Shown here: positions 44,989 through 53,584 of the stretch, piece after piece
Layout of the letters: the number at the start of each line of letters is the position of its first letter
Numbering within the stretch: the stretch's first letter is position 1
Assembly (NCBI RefSeq): GCF_003208175.1
Contig: NZ_QKMR01000027.1
Location: forward strand, 1-53,924
Direction: 5' to 3'
Source of the DNA: Ruminiclostridium sufflavum DSM 19573
Lineage (GTDB): Bacteria; Bacillota; Clostridia; Acetivibrionales; DSM-1351
Length of the DNA: 53,924 nucleotides
Notes under the pieces: generated by a model
Databases searched by the model: none
Seen by the model: only the letters and a program-made list of their open reading frames with translations
What the model was told of the DNA's origin: nothing
Program-made: the position numbers and the translations under genes

Positions 44989-45525
44989 TTATTGTTTTTT
45001 GCCTTTTTGTATTTTGTTTATTATCTTCTCCGAGTATTTTAATTCTTCTTTAAGTACAAGTAAATCTCCACCCTGTTCCTCAAATCGCTCTAATTTATTA
45101 AGAAGTTCTTCTGCTTTTTTATATATCTCTAAAAAAAGATCATTAAATAAGCAATATATAACGTTTTTTTCATTAACAGCTTCTTTAGAAATTATTGTAT
45201 TGATAATATTAAAGTTCTTCTCCAATTTTCTCTTTACAAGCTTTAAACATAACATCCCTTCCCCCATATATTCTATAACTATATAGTTATTTACGTCAGG
45301 ATAAAAATAAATACTTCTCTCTTTAATTTTATTATTTTTCCCGACTATCAACCTTAATTCTCTTAAAAACCATCTTAGAATCATTGCAGGCAAAGCTATA
45401 TATTGAGAATGTGGATATTCAAATTCATCTGACTCTATGTACATATTAGCCATAAATGCACTGAAATCATATGATAAATCTATATGTTCCAAATCAATAT
45501 TAATGGTAACCTCTGAAATTTCCAA
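44989..45525 (-). CDS. Hypothetical protein (about 178 aa) between tail and lysis genes
   Basis: No family is recognised. The frame extends to an ATG at 45621, but the best start is the TTG at 45525, which follows AAGGGG with seven-base spacing and avoids overlap with the XkdX-like gene. The protein is mixed alpha/beta (EISEVTINIDLEHIDLSYDF) with a Lys/Glu-rich probably coiled C terminus (AEELLNKLERFEEQGGDLLV). It is more AT-rich than the neighbouring tail genes and could be a late insertion (a moron) rather than a structural gene. Confidence 0.6.
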   Translation of the reverse strand: MEISEVTINIDLEHIDLSYDFSAFMANMYIESDEFEYPHSQYIALPAMILRWFLRELRLIVGKNNKIKERSIYFYPDVNNYIVIEYMGEGMLCLKLVKRKLEKNFNIINTIISKEAVNEKNVIYCLFNDLFLEIYKKAEELLNKLERFEEQGGDLLVLKEELKYSEKIINKIQKGKKQ

Positions 45526-45592
45526 GAAACTACCCCTTCCTTTTAGGCGATTTTTTAAACATATTTCTATTTTACCATTACAGATAATAAAT

Positions 45593-45715
45593 TTATAGGT
45601 ATACTGCAGTTGTATCTGCATCTAATAATGCTTGCACAGCAGCTTTCCACTTTTCAGGCACATCACTGATTATCTTTAGTCCATCTTTTATTAGGTCATA
45701 ATAAATCTTATCCAT
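45593..45715 (-). CDS. Small XkdX/CD1375-like phage protein (40 aa)
   Basis: A 40-codon gene on the minus strand reads MDKIYYDLIKDGLKIISDVP and EKWKAAVQALLDADTTAVYL. It matches the pattern of the tiny XkdX/CD1375-type proteins found after tail fibre genes in Gram-positive phages. Its start codon overlaps the stop of the upstream gene (TAATG), and GGAGGTG is present upstream. Function is unknown. Confidence 0.75.
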   Translation of the reverse strand: MDKIYYDLIKDGLKIISDVPEKWKAAVQALLDADTTAVYL

Positions 45716-45984
45716 TATGCTACACCTCCTGCCACCATCTCGGCAAGTTCTGCCAAAGCTAATTTTATTTTTGTATTTTCTTCTTTAAGGTTTTGTATTT
45801 CTGTTTTTTGTAAATCCTCAAATACAGCCACATTAGGTGTTGCCGATACATCTATACCTGTTACATATTTGCCTTCAGGTATCTCTATATCTAAATATGG
45901 TATTCCTACTGGTGTATATAAATCACTTCCTTGAATTTGGCTGATTATCTGACCTCTTTTGTCATAAATAATTCTTGTTATCAT
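45715..45984 (-). CDS. Small phage tail-associated protein (XkdW-like position)
   Basis: This protein has about 89 residues, starting at the Met at 45984 (AAAGGGG at proper distance; the ATG at 45993 is too close to the ribosome site). It has a beta-rich first half (ITRIIYDKRGQIISQIQGSD, YLDIEIPEGKYVTGIDVS) and a C-terminal coiled segment (LKEENTKIKLALAELAEMV). Small proteins of this type follow tail fibre genes in Clostridia prophages. No specific function is known. Confidence 0.7.
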   Translation of the reverse strand: MITRIIYDKRGQIISQIQGSDLYTPVGIPYLDIEIPEGKYVTGIDVSATPNVAVFEDLQKTEIQNLKEENTKIKLALAELAEMVAGGVA

Positions 45985-46007
45985 TTTACACATTCCCCTT
46001 TTTAATT

Positions 46008-47072
46008 TTATTCAAATGCCCAATACTTTACCGATGTAAAACCATAACTACCCGCACTGAATGAGAATGTACCTGCTCCTACTGACCATGTTGGAATAAT
46101 TGCTTGGTAAGAAGTATAGCTATCTCCGTATGTAACACTTTTATATCTAGCAAGTGTGGCCACACTCTGATATATACCAGTTGAATATTCGGACGTTATT
46201 TGATATGCGTCTGAATTTATAGTAGTTTCACATAATACAAGTATTGTTGATGGCTTGAACCCTAACCCTGTTACTGTAAAAGGAGGTGCTACATTATGAG
46301 AACCAAGCCAAACATCAGCATATGCCCAACGCTTTTTTGTGCTTGTACCAGTTAAATTTATGCCACTAGCACTACTAAAAGTATATCCGCTATCCACTTT
46401 ATCGGCTGTAGTTGTGCCTGTTACAGCAGCAATAGTTTGTGCTCCGCTTAAATATTGACCTGCCGCAATAGTTTGTGTTGACGTGCTTGGGTTATATGTA
46501 GCCGCCGCTTTGCTTGTTATCGACTGTGAGACCTTACCGCTTCCGTTGTGATAGCCCTCTGGTATTGTATAGCTGCCATTGATAGGTAAAGATTTGCTAA
46601 CCGCACCATTGTTTGGCATTGTTCCTGTTAGTCCGGTATCATTATCGTTGCTGAATGTCTTTCCTGCTAGTACATTTGCAGCAACGACATCACCCTCTGC
46701 ACTAGCTTTGATAAAAAAACAGTTGCCGCTACTGCTGTACCAAACGGTATATGCCTTTCCTGCTATTAGCACAGGAGTTATAGTTGTATTCGGCTTGTAT
46801 AAAGGTTTTGAGTTTATGGTAGTTGCAGCTGCGTTATTATTAGCAGATGCAATAAATGTTATAGGAAACCCATTTACTAGCGTTTCACCGATAGTAAGTG
46901 TTATCGCTGTTGCTGTTCCACCTGCTGCCTGGTAGATACTATCCGATATATGTGCAGCAACAGCTGTATCCAGTTCCGCAGTTTTATCCTCATTTCTGTT
47001 TAGCCTCTCTGCGGATATTCCCGGTGCGGCTCCGTTGACATATATTGTTTTTATATAATCTCCTAATGCCAT
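46008..47072 (-). CDS. Phage tail fibre / receptor-binding protein
   Basis: This 354-residue protein is rich in Ser, Thr, Ala and Gly. It contains repeats of collar/fibre type, for example NVLAGKTFSNDNDTGLTGTM, LPINGSYTIPEGYHNGSG, and KVDSGYTFSSASGINLTGT. The C terminus is aromatic and beta-rich, as expected for a receptor-binding tip. It follows the tail protein at 47080 by seven bases. GGTAGGTG precedes the start. Host range of the tail would be set here. Confidence 0.85.
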   Translation of the reverse strand: MALGDYIKTIYVNGAAPGISAERLNRNEDKTAELDTAVAAHISDSIYQAAGGTATAITLTIGETLVNGFPITFIASANNNAAATTINSKPLYKPNTTITPVLIAGKAYTVWYSSSGNCFFIKASAEGDVVAANVLAGKTFSNDNDTGLTGTMPNNGAVSKSLPINGSYTIPEGYHNGSGKVSQSITSKAAATYNPSTSTQTIAAGQYLSGAQTIAAVTGTTTADKVDSGYTFSSASGINLTGTSTKKRWAYADVWLGSHNVAPPFTVTGLGFKPSTILVLCETTINSDAYQITSEYSTGIYQSVATLARYKSVTYGDSYTSYQAIIPTWSVGAGTFSFSAGSYGFTSVKYWAFE

Positions 47073-47079
47073 TTTTCAC

Positions 47080-47565
47080 CTACCCCCTTGATATAGTGTC
47101 TGTACGGCGGATAGTCCAGCTCTCTGTTGATGCCTTTTGCCTGCTGTATAGAATACGTGCTATACATATCCCTGAATTTGTTGATGCTGTTGCACCTGTT
47201 CCTGCAAACCACCCTATTTCCTCACACTTAAAGGTATTTGCTTCGGTGTCTGCTATATATAGCTCGGTGTAGAGCTTTCCAGCTGTTACTGGATCTTTAT
47301 TCTGACTGGTTACTGTTTTTCGGAATTGTTCGCTACCAAGTTTTGTGTCTGTATTTGCAGGTGCAGCTGTACCTTTGCCTAGAGCAATATATTTGATTTT
47401 TGCATCTGTGATTGCACCTGAAAGCATGTCGCATATCATGTTAAGTCCCGCATCGGTAATCAAATTATGCTCAAGAGGTATTATTTCTTTTACTTTATTC
47501 TGTTCTTTAATTTCTATCTCCCACTGTCCAAGCCAGCTTGCTGTTTCAATCATTTCTATCATCAT
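47080..47565 (-). CDS. Phage tail protein upstream of the fibre
   Basis: This 161-residue protein has a long beta-rich segment: LEHNLITDAGLNMICDML, IKYIALGKGTAAPANTDTKL, EEIGWFAGTGATASTNSGIC. This pattern (short N-terminal part, then ITDxGLN and IALGxGTxAP) is common in phage tail fibre adaptor proteins. The ribosome site is weak. It is separated from the gene before it by 82 bases with no further gene. Confidence 0.75.
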   Translation of the reverse strand: MMIEMIETASWLGQWEIEIKEQNKVKEIIPLEHNLITDAGLNMICDMLSGAITDAKIKYIALGKGTAAPANTDTKLGSEQFRKTVTSQNKDPVTAGKLYTELYIADTEANTFKCEEIGWFAGTGATASTNSGICIARILYSRQKASTESWTIRRTDTISRG

Positions 47566-47647
47566 GTATAATGTAACCCATTATACTTTTCCTTTCTTTT
47601 AATTAGTTATTAATTAGCTATATTCTTTGGAGCAGATATTTGATCTC

Positions 47648-48649
47648 CTATGGGTATAATGTTTCTAACGGGTACAAGGAATCTAAAGGTAATAATAAAG
47701 GATGCGCTGTATTTGCCGCATCCTCTTTCCATGCCATGAGCTCTTCTATTCTTAATGGTTCTGCTTTTTCACTTGCTTCCTGCCAGAATATCCACTCTTG
47801 GCTTCGTAGAGGTTCTGTTTTTTCGCCTTCTTCAAGCCATTTGTAGTTTTCTTCTTTAGCAACATATTTCTCAACTGGACCCTCGCTGTCTGCATATGTA
47901 GTTTTCTCAAGCTTAGCAATTCGCTTCGCCATTTCTTTTAATATGTTACTTAAATCCCTTTCAGGAGTTTCAAGCTGCAGCGTTATTTCTACCGGCTTCA
48001 TAGGTACGCTGTTGTAGGATACTTCTTTTATTTGCAAGTCGGCATCTATGTTAATGCCTGGTATCATTACGCGGATAATCTCGCCCGCCTTATATATTCC
48101 CTTAAATGGTTTTATGCTACCTGATATTATGGGCTGGCTGTATTTATACAGATGCTTAAAGCCAAGTTCAAGTGCTAAATCCTTGTCATCGGTATCCACT
48201 TGAAGGATATCTTCAAATACCCCATACATTTGCTGGCTTGCCGGTTCTTCCAATAGTATTTTTATAGGGTATTCATATTTATAAGTTATGATTCCGTTGC
48301 CTGATGTACATAAATCAGGTATTAGCAGCTTTTCCGCTGCGTTTATCAGAAAATCATGCATTCCTGCTTCATCTATATTCTGAATGCCAAGTGTTTTTGA
48401 GACTCCGTCAACAGTTACGGTAATGGGAGCTCTTGGACTGTAATAGAGCTGTATTGGCAATGCTCCAACCGTTATATTTTGCGTGTACAATTCACTTGTT
48501 GCTTTACCGCCTTTTATCCATAAACGGTTTACTATATTACTTGCATCCGGTACAAGCTCTGCCGAGCCTTTATGATAGGTACCATCAGTTATTCTTAATG
48601 GATTTTTTCTGCTCCCCTTTGGCAAAAAGTGTACTGCCAATATGCCCAT
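47648..48649 (-). CDS. Phage minor tail/baseplate protein with LYP-repeat tail
   Basis: This 333-residue protein has a beta-rich body (VHFLPKGSRKNPLRITDGTY, KAGEIIRVMIPGINIDADLQ) and a segment near residue 235 predicted as coiled coil (ILKEMAKRIAKLEKT). Its last residues are LDSLYPLETLYP. The neighbour upstream ends in a similar SLYPAVDLYPV. Such tails may be assembly or interaction signals. It is presumably part of the tail tip or hub; exact role unknown. Confidence 0.7.
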   Translation of the reverse strand: MGILAVHFLPKGSRKNPLRITDGTYHKGSAELVPDASNIVNRLWIKGGKATSELYTQNITVGALPIQLYYSPRAPITVTVDGVSKTLGIQNIDEAGMHDFLINAAEKLLIPDLCTSGNGIITYKYEYPIKILLEEPASQQMYGVFEDILQVDTDDKDLALELGFKHLYKYSQPIISGSIKPFKGIYKAGEIIRVMIPGINIDADLQIKEVSYNSVPMKPVEITLQLETPERDLSNILKEMAKRIAKLEKTTYADSEGPVEKYVAKEENYKWLEEGEKTEPLRSQEWIFWQEASEKAEPLRIEELMAWKEDAANTAHPLLLPLDSLYPLETLYP

Positions 48650-48660
48650 TTCATCACCAC

Positions 48661-49281
48661 CTAAACTGGATATAAATCTACCGCTGGATATAAGCTTTCT
48701 GACGGATACGGTACCTTGAGTATTAGCATTTCAACAAGTTCAGCCCAACCTGAGCCTTGAGGCTGTGTATCTATTTGTTCAGATACAGGCTCATCTATGT
48801 ACCATTCGTACCCACTTATATCAGATAGCTGTTCCATTGCATCAAACAGGAACACATCGTTGAATTTTATTGATATTGCTTTGTCACAATCTGCTACGCT
48901 GTCGAGATTGAACTGTGGTGCATATTTCTGAAATAAATCCACAACTATATCGGATATCCTCTTATTAACATAGTTTTCTGTTACAAGTATTTTCTGCGGT
49001 CTTGCCGTATAACTTAGCCCGCTTATTTCAACGATATTTGCAGCTCCATTTTTCTTTCTTGCAGGATTAAGCACCCAACCTCTGAATATACTGTCATTTT
49101 GTATTATTCGAACATCAGAGCCAACAGGGTATTTATTGAATATATCTGTGCAAAACGATGGTATTGTAAGTGAAAAAGAACCTGCCCTATCGGTTGTGCT
49201 CATATTTGTTCTGCAGCTGTCATAGGCTTTTACTTCTTCCTCATTACCGCCTGGAGGGGTGATGAATATTTGAGTTAGCAT
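48661..49281 (-). CDS. Phage tail hub-like protein (short, possibly partial)
   Basis: This 206-residue protein has the pattern of the N-terminal half of baseplate hub proteins (gp44/XkdQ-like): an early beta-domain with DRAGSFSLTIPSF, then VGSDVRIIQNDSIFRGWV, YTARPQKILVTENYVNKRIS and DLFQKYAP. Full-length hubs are longer; here the rest may be represented by the following gene. It ends in ESLYPAVDLYPV. AAAGGTGG precedes the ATG. Confidence 0.75.
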   Translation of the reverse strand: MLTQIFITPPGGNEEEVKAYDSCRTNMSTTDRAGSFSLTIPSFCTDIFNKYPVGSDVRIIQNDSIFRGWVLNPARKKNGAANIVEISGLSYTARPQKILVTENYVNKRISDIVVDLFQKYAPQFNLDSVADCDKAISIKFNDVFLFDAMEQLSDISGYEWYIDEPVSEQIDTQPQGSGWAELVEMLILKVPYPSESLYPAVDLYPV

Positions 49282-49284
49282 GTG

Positions 49285-49347
49285 TTACCACCTTTCGAGG
49301 AAGAAGTCGAATAAATAAGTAATAGTATCGCCTCTATGAGTTAACAT
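49285..49347 (-). pseudogene. 20-codon remnant between tape measure and hub genes
   Basis: The gap holds a miniature frame, MLTHRGDTITYLFDFFLERW, with its own ribosome site. Its start region and its end are framed by two near-identical 23-base direct repeats (AGGTGGTAAC-A/C-AATG-T/C-TAACTCA type). A distal tail (Dit-like) gene is usually found at this place. The mini-frame may be the scar left after its loss by recombination between the repeats. Confidence 0.5.
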
Positions 49348-49350
49348 TTG

Positions 49351-52050
49351 TTACCACCTTCCCCCAGTACTAAGTCCATATCTGCCTGCTATTTTTTTGC
49401 TTATTATATCAGCGAATTCGTCCATACCATTCCGACCGACAATCGTTCCATGATTTATAACGGTAATGCCTGCTGAGGCTGCCATTGGAACTGTGTTTCT
49501 AATTCCTGATGTTCCATTTCTCATATTGACGTTCATATCAAAGGCTAGTCCGTTAACTGCATTTGTTACAAGTCCCTTACTTTTTTCTATGCCGGAAGCA
49601 AGACCTGCCATAAAGTCAGGCATCCAGGTTTCATAATCTGCAAGGGGTCCTATGTCAGGTGTACTGAAATGAAGATAGCTTCTGATATTCTCTGCAACAT
49701 TTTTAATGGTCCCTATAAGGCTGTCTATTGCATTCAAGATGCCCTTTTTGAAGCCATTTATAAAGTCAGAACCCCATTCCAATGCTTGTCCGGGTAAAGC
49801 CTTAATCCAATCAACAGCAGTAGTTATACCGTTTACAACCGCATTTTTTACACTAGCCACCGTATTTTCAACACCCTTTTTCATTGAGGTAAACATGCTT
49901 ACTGCAAGATCATATAGGATCTTTGGTAAGCTTTTAAAGAAATCGACTATAGTTATCCAAATCCCAACAACTCCATTTTTTATATCATTGCAAATGGCTG
50001 TGACTCCATTTTTGAGTGCATCAAAGGCTACAACCGCTGCTGTTGTTATTGTATTCCATATTGTAATTGTCGCATTTTTGATGCCTTCCCAGGTTGTTGT
50101 CCAAAAGCCTGCTATAGCCTTTAGGCTACCTGTAAATATCAATTTGATTCCTTCCCATATTTGCTTTAATGCATTTTTTAGGTTTTCAAATATCCTTGAT
50201 GCATCTTCCTTTAATTTGGTAAAATTGCCTGTACACAAATCTATTATTAACAGCACCGCACCTAAAAATATATTTTTTATGACTGTCCATATTCCGTTTA
50301 ATACCTCCTTCAGCCCCCGCATTATGCTGGTAATGCCGTCCTTCATGCTGCTCCATATGTTTAGTGCAGTATGTATAAACGGATTTATGACTGACAATAT
50401 TACATTAACTATCCCATTCCAAGCTGTTTTTGCAGCTGATTTGATTCCTTCCCACAAGCCCGAAAGAAGTTCCTTTATCTGTTCCCAGTGCTGGAATATA
50501 AATAGTGGAATACCTATGAACGGAGCAGTTACTGCTAATATTTCAGGTCCCCAATTTGTAAAAAAGCTTTTCAGCCAGTCCCAAATGCCTGTAAAGAAGT
50601 TTTTTATATTGTTCCAAGCCGTAACAGTCCAGCTTGAGACATCATTCCATAAGTTTTTAAAGAATCCACTTACAGGCCCCCAGTTTTTTATAACCAGAAA
50701 TGCTCCAGCAGCAATTGCTGAGATTGCAGCTATTGTTATACCAATAGGGCCTGTTGCCACCGCAGCAAATCCACCTGCTGTTGCAATTGCTCCCGATGCT
50801 GCTGAAAACGCACCTGCTATCGCCCCAACAGCTGTTATTAATTTCCCTATAATCAATATAACCGGGTCTATTGCAGCTGCGATTAACCCTATTTTTACTA
50901 TCAGCTCCTGTTGGGCAGGGGTCAGCTTCATAAAGCTGTCAAGCAGGGGTTTAATTGCTGTAATAAGCTTTTGCACCATTGGTATCAGTATCTGACCGAA
51001 TTGGATGCCTATCTGTGTTACCTGCTCTTTCATAGTACGAAGTTGGTTAGTCGGACTATCCATTGTCCTCGCCAAGTCACCCTGGGCTTTTGAGGTAGAC
51101 TGCATGATAAGGGCATATCTTGCCTGTATCTTCTGGCTGTCTAGCATCTCCTGCCCCTGCTTGATTATGCCGTTTGTAAGGGCATAGGTTTTGACCTGTG
51201 TGTCATTAATAAGTATTCCAAGACTTTTAAGCGGCTCGGTTTCTCCTGATATTCCTGATTTAAGCTTTTCAAAGGCTTCCTCCGGCTTCAGGTTGTAAAA
51301 GGAAGCCATATCGTAGGCGAGCTGTGTCAGCCCTTCCGACATTTCAAGAGCCGCAGCCTTTGACTGTCCCATCGAGGTAAGCATGACATTGAAGGTTCCC
51401 ACATTTTGACGCACCGCATAGGAATTCAGTCCAAGGCTTTTTGATATGTCCTCGGACCATTTGCGGGCTGATTCTGCCATATCGCCCATAGACACATCAA
51501 AAAGATTTTCTGACTCTACAGCATCCATTGCAAGCTTTGTTGCAGCCGTTCCCGCGCCTGCCAACGGGAGCGTGACAGATGTGGAAAGTGTTTTCCCGAC
51601 GTTTGAGAAGCCATCACCCACCGACTTCATTTTTTTGCTTGCGTCATCAAGGCTTTTTGATAAATCCGACCAACCCTTTGTCTTCAGCTGCTTGTTTGTT
51701 TTGGCAAGAGCATCCTCCATTTGACCGAGTGCAGTCCTTGCTTTATTCAGCTTGATCTCAAGCTCCTGAGTCGCTTTTGCATCCTTGCCTTTTTGCTCGC
51801 TTGACGTTTGAAAAGCCTGCTCCAATGCCTTCACCTTTTGCCTTTGCAGGTCTAGCTGCCTGGACAGGCTGTCGGCTTTAAGCTTCAAGCCTTCGGTGCT
51901 GCTGCCAAAATCTCTTATTCGTGAACCGGCAGCCTGAAACTCGGACTGTACAACCTTGAGCTGTCTGTTTATTCCTGAAATCCCGTTTTGAAAACCGGTC
52001 TGATCCATTGATATTTTTACCGCCAGGTTGCCGACTTCTTCTGTAGCCAT
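49351..52050 (-). CDS. Phage tail tape measure protein
   Basis: This 899-residue protein governs tail length. It begins with a coiled-coil region (QLKVVQSEFQAAGSRIRDFG, LDLQRQKVKALEQAFQTSS). A TP901-type core follows (YAVRQNVGTFNVMLTSMGQ, LAYDMASFYNLKPEEAFEKL). Alanine/glycine-rich hydrophobic membrane segments lie near residues 380-460. Then there are tryptophan-spaced repeats (WNNIKNFFTGIWDWLKSFF, WEGIKNATITIWNTI). AGGGAGGTG precedes the ATG. It is the first gene of the tail block, directly after a bidirectional terminator. Confidence 0.95.
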   Translation of the reverse strand: MATEEVGNLAVKISMDQTGFQNGISGINRQLKVVQSEFQAAGSRIRDFGSSTEGLKLKADSLSRQLDLQRQKVKALEQAFQTSSEQKGKDAKATQELEIKLNKARTALGQMEDALAKTNKQLKTKGWSDLSKSLDDASKKMKSVGDGFSNVGKTLSTSVTLPLAGAGTAATKLAMDAVESENLFDVSMGDMAESARKWSEDISKSLGLNSYAVRQNVGTFNVMLTSMGQSKAAALEMSEGLTQLAYDMASFYNLKPEEAFEKLKSGISGETEPLKSLGILINDTQVKTYALTNGIIKQGQEMLDSQKIQARYALIMQSTSKAQGDLARTMDSPTNQLRTMKEQVTQIGIQFGQILIPMVQKLITAIKPLLDSFMKLTPAQQELIVKIGLIAAAIDPVILIIGKLITAVGAIAGAFSAASGAIATAGGFAAVATGPIGITIAAISAIAAGAFLVIKNWGPVSGFFKNLWNDVSSWTVTAWNNIKNFFTGIWDWLKSFFTNWGPEILAVTAPFIGIPLFIFQHWEQIKELLSGLWEGIKSAAKTAWNGIVNVILSVINPFIHTALNIWSSMKDGITSIMRGLKEVLNGIWTVIKNIFLGAVLLIIDLCTGNFTKLKEDASRIFENLKNALKQIWEGIKLIFTGSLKAIAGFWTTTWEGIKNATITIWNTITTAAVVAFDALKNGVTAICNDIKNGVVGIWITIVDFFKSLPKILYDLAVSMFTSMKKGVENTVASVKNAVVNGITTAVDWIKALPGQALEWGSDFINGFKKGILNAIDSLIGTIKNVAENIRSYLHFSTPDIGPLADYETWMPDFMAGLASGIEKSKGLVTNAVNGLAFDMNVNMRNGTSGIRNTVPMAASAGITVINHGTIVGRNGMDEFADIISKKIAGRYGLSTGGRW

Positions 52051-52085
52051 TTAACACCTCCCTCTAATTGGTGTTTATCCCATTA

Positions 52086-52126
52086 TAAAAGGGAAAGAAT
52101 CATCATCGAGATTCTTTCCCTTTTTG
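52086..52126. terminator. Bidirectional rho-independent terminator
   Basis: An 11-bp perfect stem GGGAAAGAATC/GATTCTTTCCC is followed by TTTTT on the plus strand and by TTTTAT on the minus strand. It separates the dockerin gene from the phage tail genes. Confidence 0.88.
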
Positions 52127-52246
52127 GTTATTATATTTATATTCTGTTTAAACTAATATTGCAATTACCTACACAACCCCAAATAGCCATTTTAGTATGA
52201 ATGCTATTTTCTATTTTAGAGTTACATCAGTATTTGAACTCTATTT

Positions 52247-53584
52247 TTAGTTATTTACAGGATAATTTGTATTATTAATTATTTCCATTACTATTTGGGA
52301 CAAATCGACATCATCGATTGTTCCATTTCCATCTTGATCAGCATTATACTGTAATGTATCTGTGGCAGATGCCACATCGCCATAGTACCAAGCATCAATT
52401 CCCAAATCAAGAAGTGTATATTCTCCTGAACGGTTAACGTCCTTTACTCCTTCTATTAATATAATTTTTTCGCCGCAGTTCTTTTCTTCTACATCCATTT
52501 CTAGTGTTGAATTGTCTGCTATACGTCCATTTGTTATATCAATCTTTGCTTCACCTTTTACAATAGCTTTGAATTTTAGCTTAAGCAGTATTTTATCGCC
52601 ATTTGCGGCATTTGCTTTTCCTAGGCTCGCCGTTATGTATCTTTTAATTCCAGTTTCCATATCAGCTTCCTTGTATATTTTTATTCCATCAGCACCTTCA
52701 GCACTAACAAACTGTAACTTTGTAGTATCAAATGATATTTTTAAATCTTCTGCACATATCTTATCCGCATTATGTATTACAATGCCGGCTGTTATTTCGT
52801 CTCCTAACTTTGATTTATCGACAGATGTGACCTCAAGGGTTACAGCAGGATTTTTGGGGGTTACTGATACTTCATTTGAGTTTGCACCTTCGCCACCAGC
52901 ATTTACAGCAGACACAACATAGTAGTAAGTCATACCGTTTGTTACCTTGTTATCAGTATATATAGCTTCTGAAGTTGTTGCTATTGTTGTATAATCCCCA
53001 CCAGGAGTAGTAGCTCGTTTTACATTGTAGCTTGTAGCTGTATCAACTTTATTCCATGATAGAGTTACTTCAGAATTCCCACTATTAGCAATTAAGCTTG
53101 TTGGTGCTTCGGGTTTAGCTACTTGTGGAGTTACTGAAACTTCGTTTGAATTTGCACCTTCTCCACCAGCATTTACAGCAGACACAACATAGTAGTAAGT
53201 TATACCGTTTGTTACATTGTTATCAGTATATATAGCTGTTGAAGTTGTTGCTATTGTTGTATAATCCCCATTAGAAGTACCAGCTCGTTTTACATTATAG
53301 CTTGTAGCTGTATTAACTTTATTCCATGATAGAATTACTTCAGCATTCCCACTATTAGCGATTAAGCTTGTTGGTGCTTCGGGTTTAGCTACTTGTGGAA
53401 TGGCAGAAGCTTCGTTTGAATTTTTGCTCTCTCCTGTTGAGTTTAATGCGCTAACTACATAATAGTAACAGGTACCATTTGTTACATCATTGTCTATATA
53501 GGACGGCGACGTAACAGTGGCTAGCGTTGTGTATGGTCCACCTGCAATCATAGAACGCTTAACAGCATAACTTGTTGCATTGTC
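52247..53584 (-). pseudogene. FN3-cohesin-dockerin extracellular protein, 5' end cut by IS66
   Basis: The open frame continues upstream of the first Met (53551) to the IS66 end at 53584, so the protein is 5'-truncated and has no signal peptide here. It holds one partial and two complete fibronectin type III domains (KPEAPTSLIANSG, ATSYNVKRA, YYYVVSAVNAGGEG). A cohesin-like domain follows (KLGDEITAGIVI, DLKISFDTTKLQFVSAEG, LKLKFKAIVKGEAKI). It ends with a dockerin with two calcium loops (DVNRSGEYTLLDLG, DQDGNGTIDDVDLSQI). Cohesin plus dockerin in one chain is seen in clostridial cell-surface and cellulosome-related proteins. A bidirectional terminator lies downstream. The remaining N-terminal part would lie beyond the IS66 copy. 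Confidence 0.85.
52861..53400. repeat. Tandem 270-bp FN3-coding repeats
   Basis: Two FN3 units with a period of exactly 270 bp (90 codons) are nearly identical in DNA (ATTTACAGCAGACACAACAT in both), and a third more diverged unit starts at 53401. The likeness points to recent duplication or gene conversion. Confidence 0.9.

Noticed and set aside
49706-50995. 429-aa open frame on the plus strand
   Set aside because: It lies antisense inside the tape measure gene, has no ribosome site and shows low-complexity composition that mirrors the real gene.
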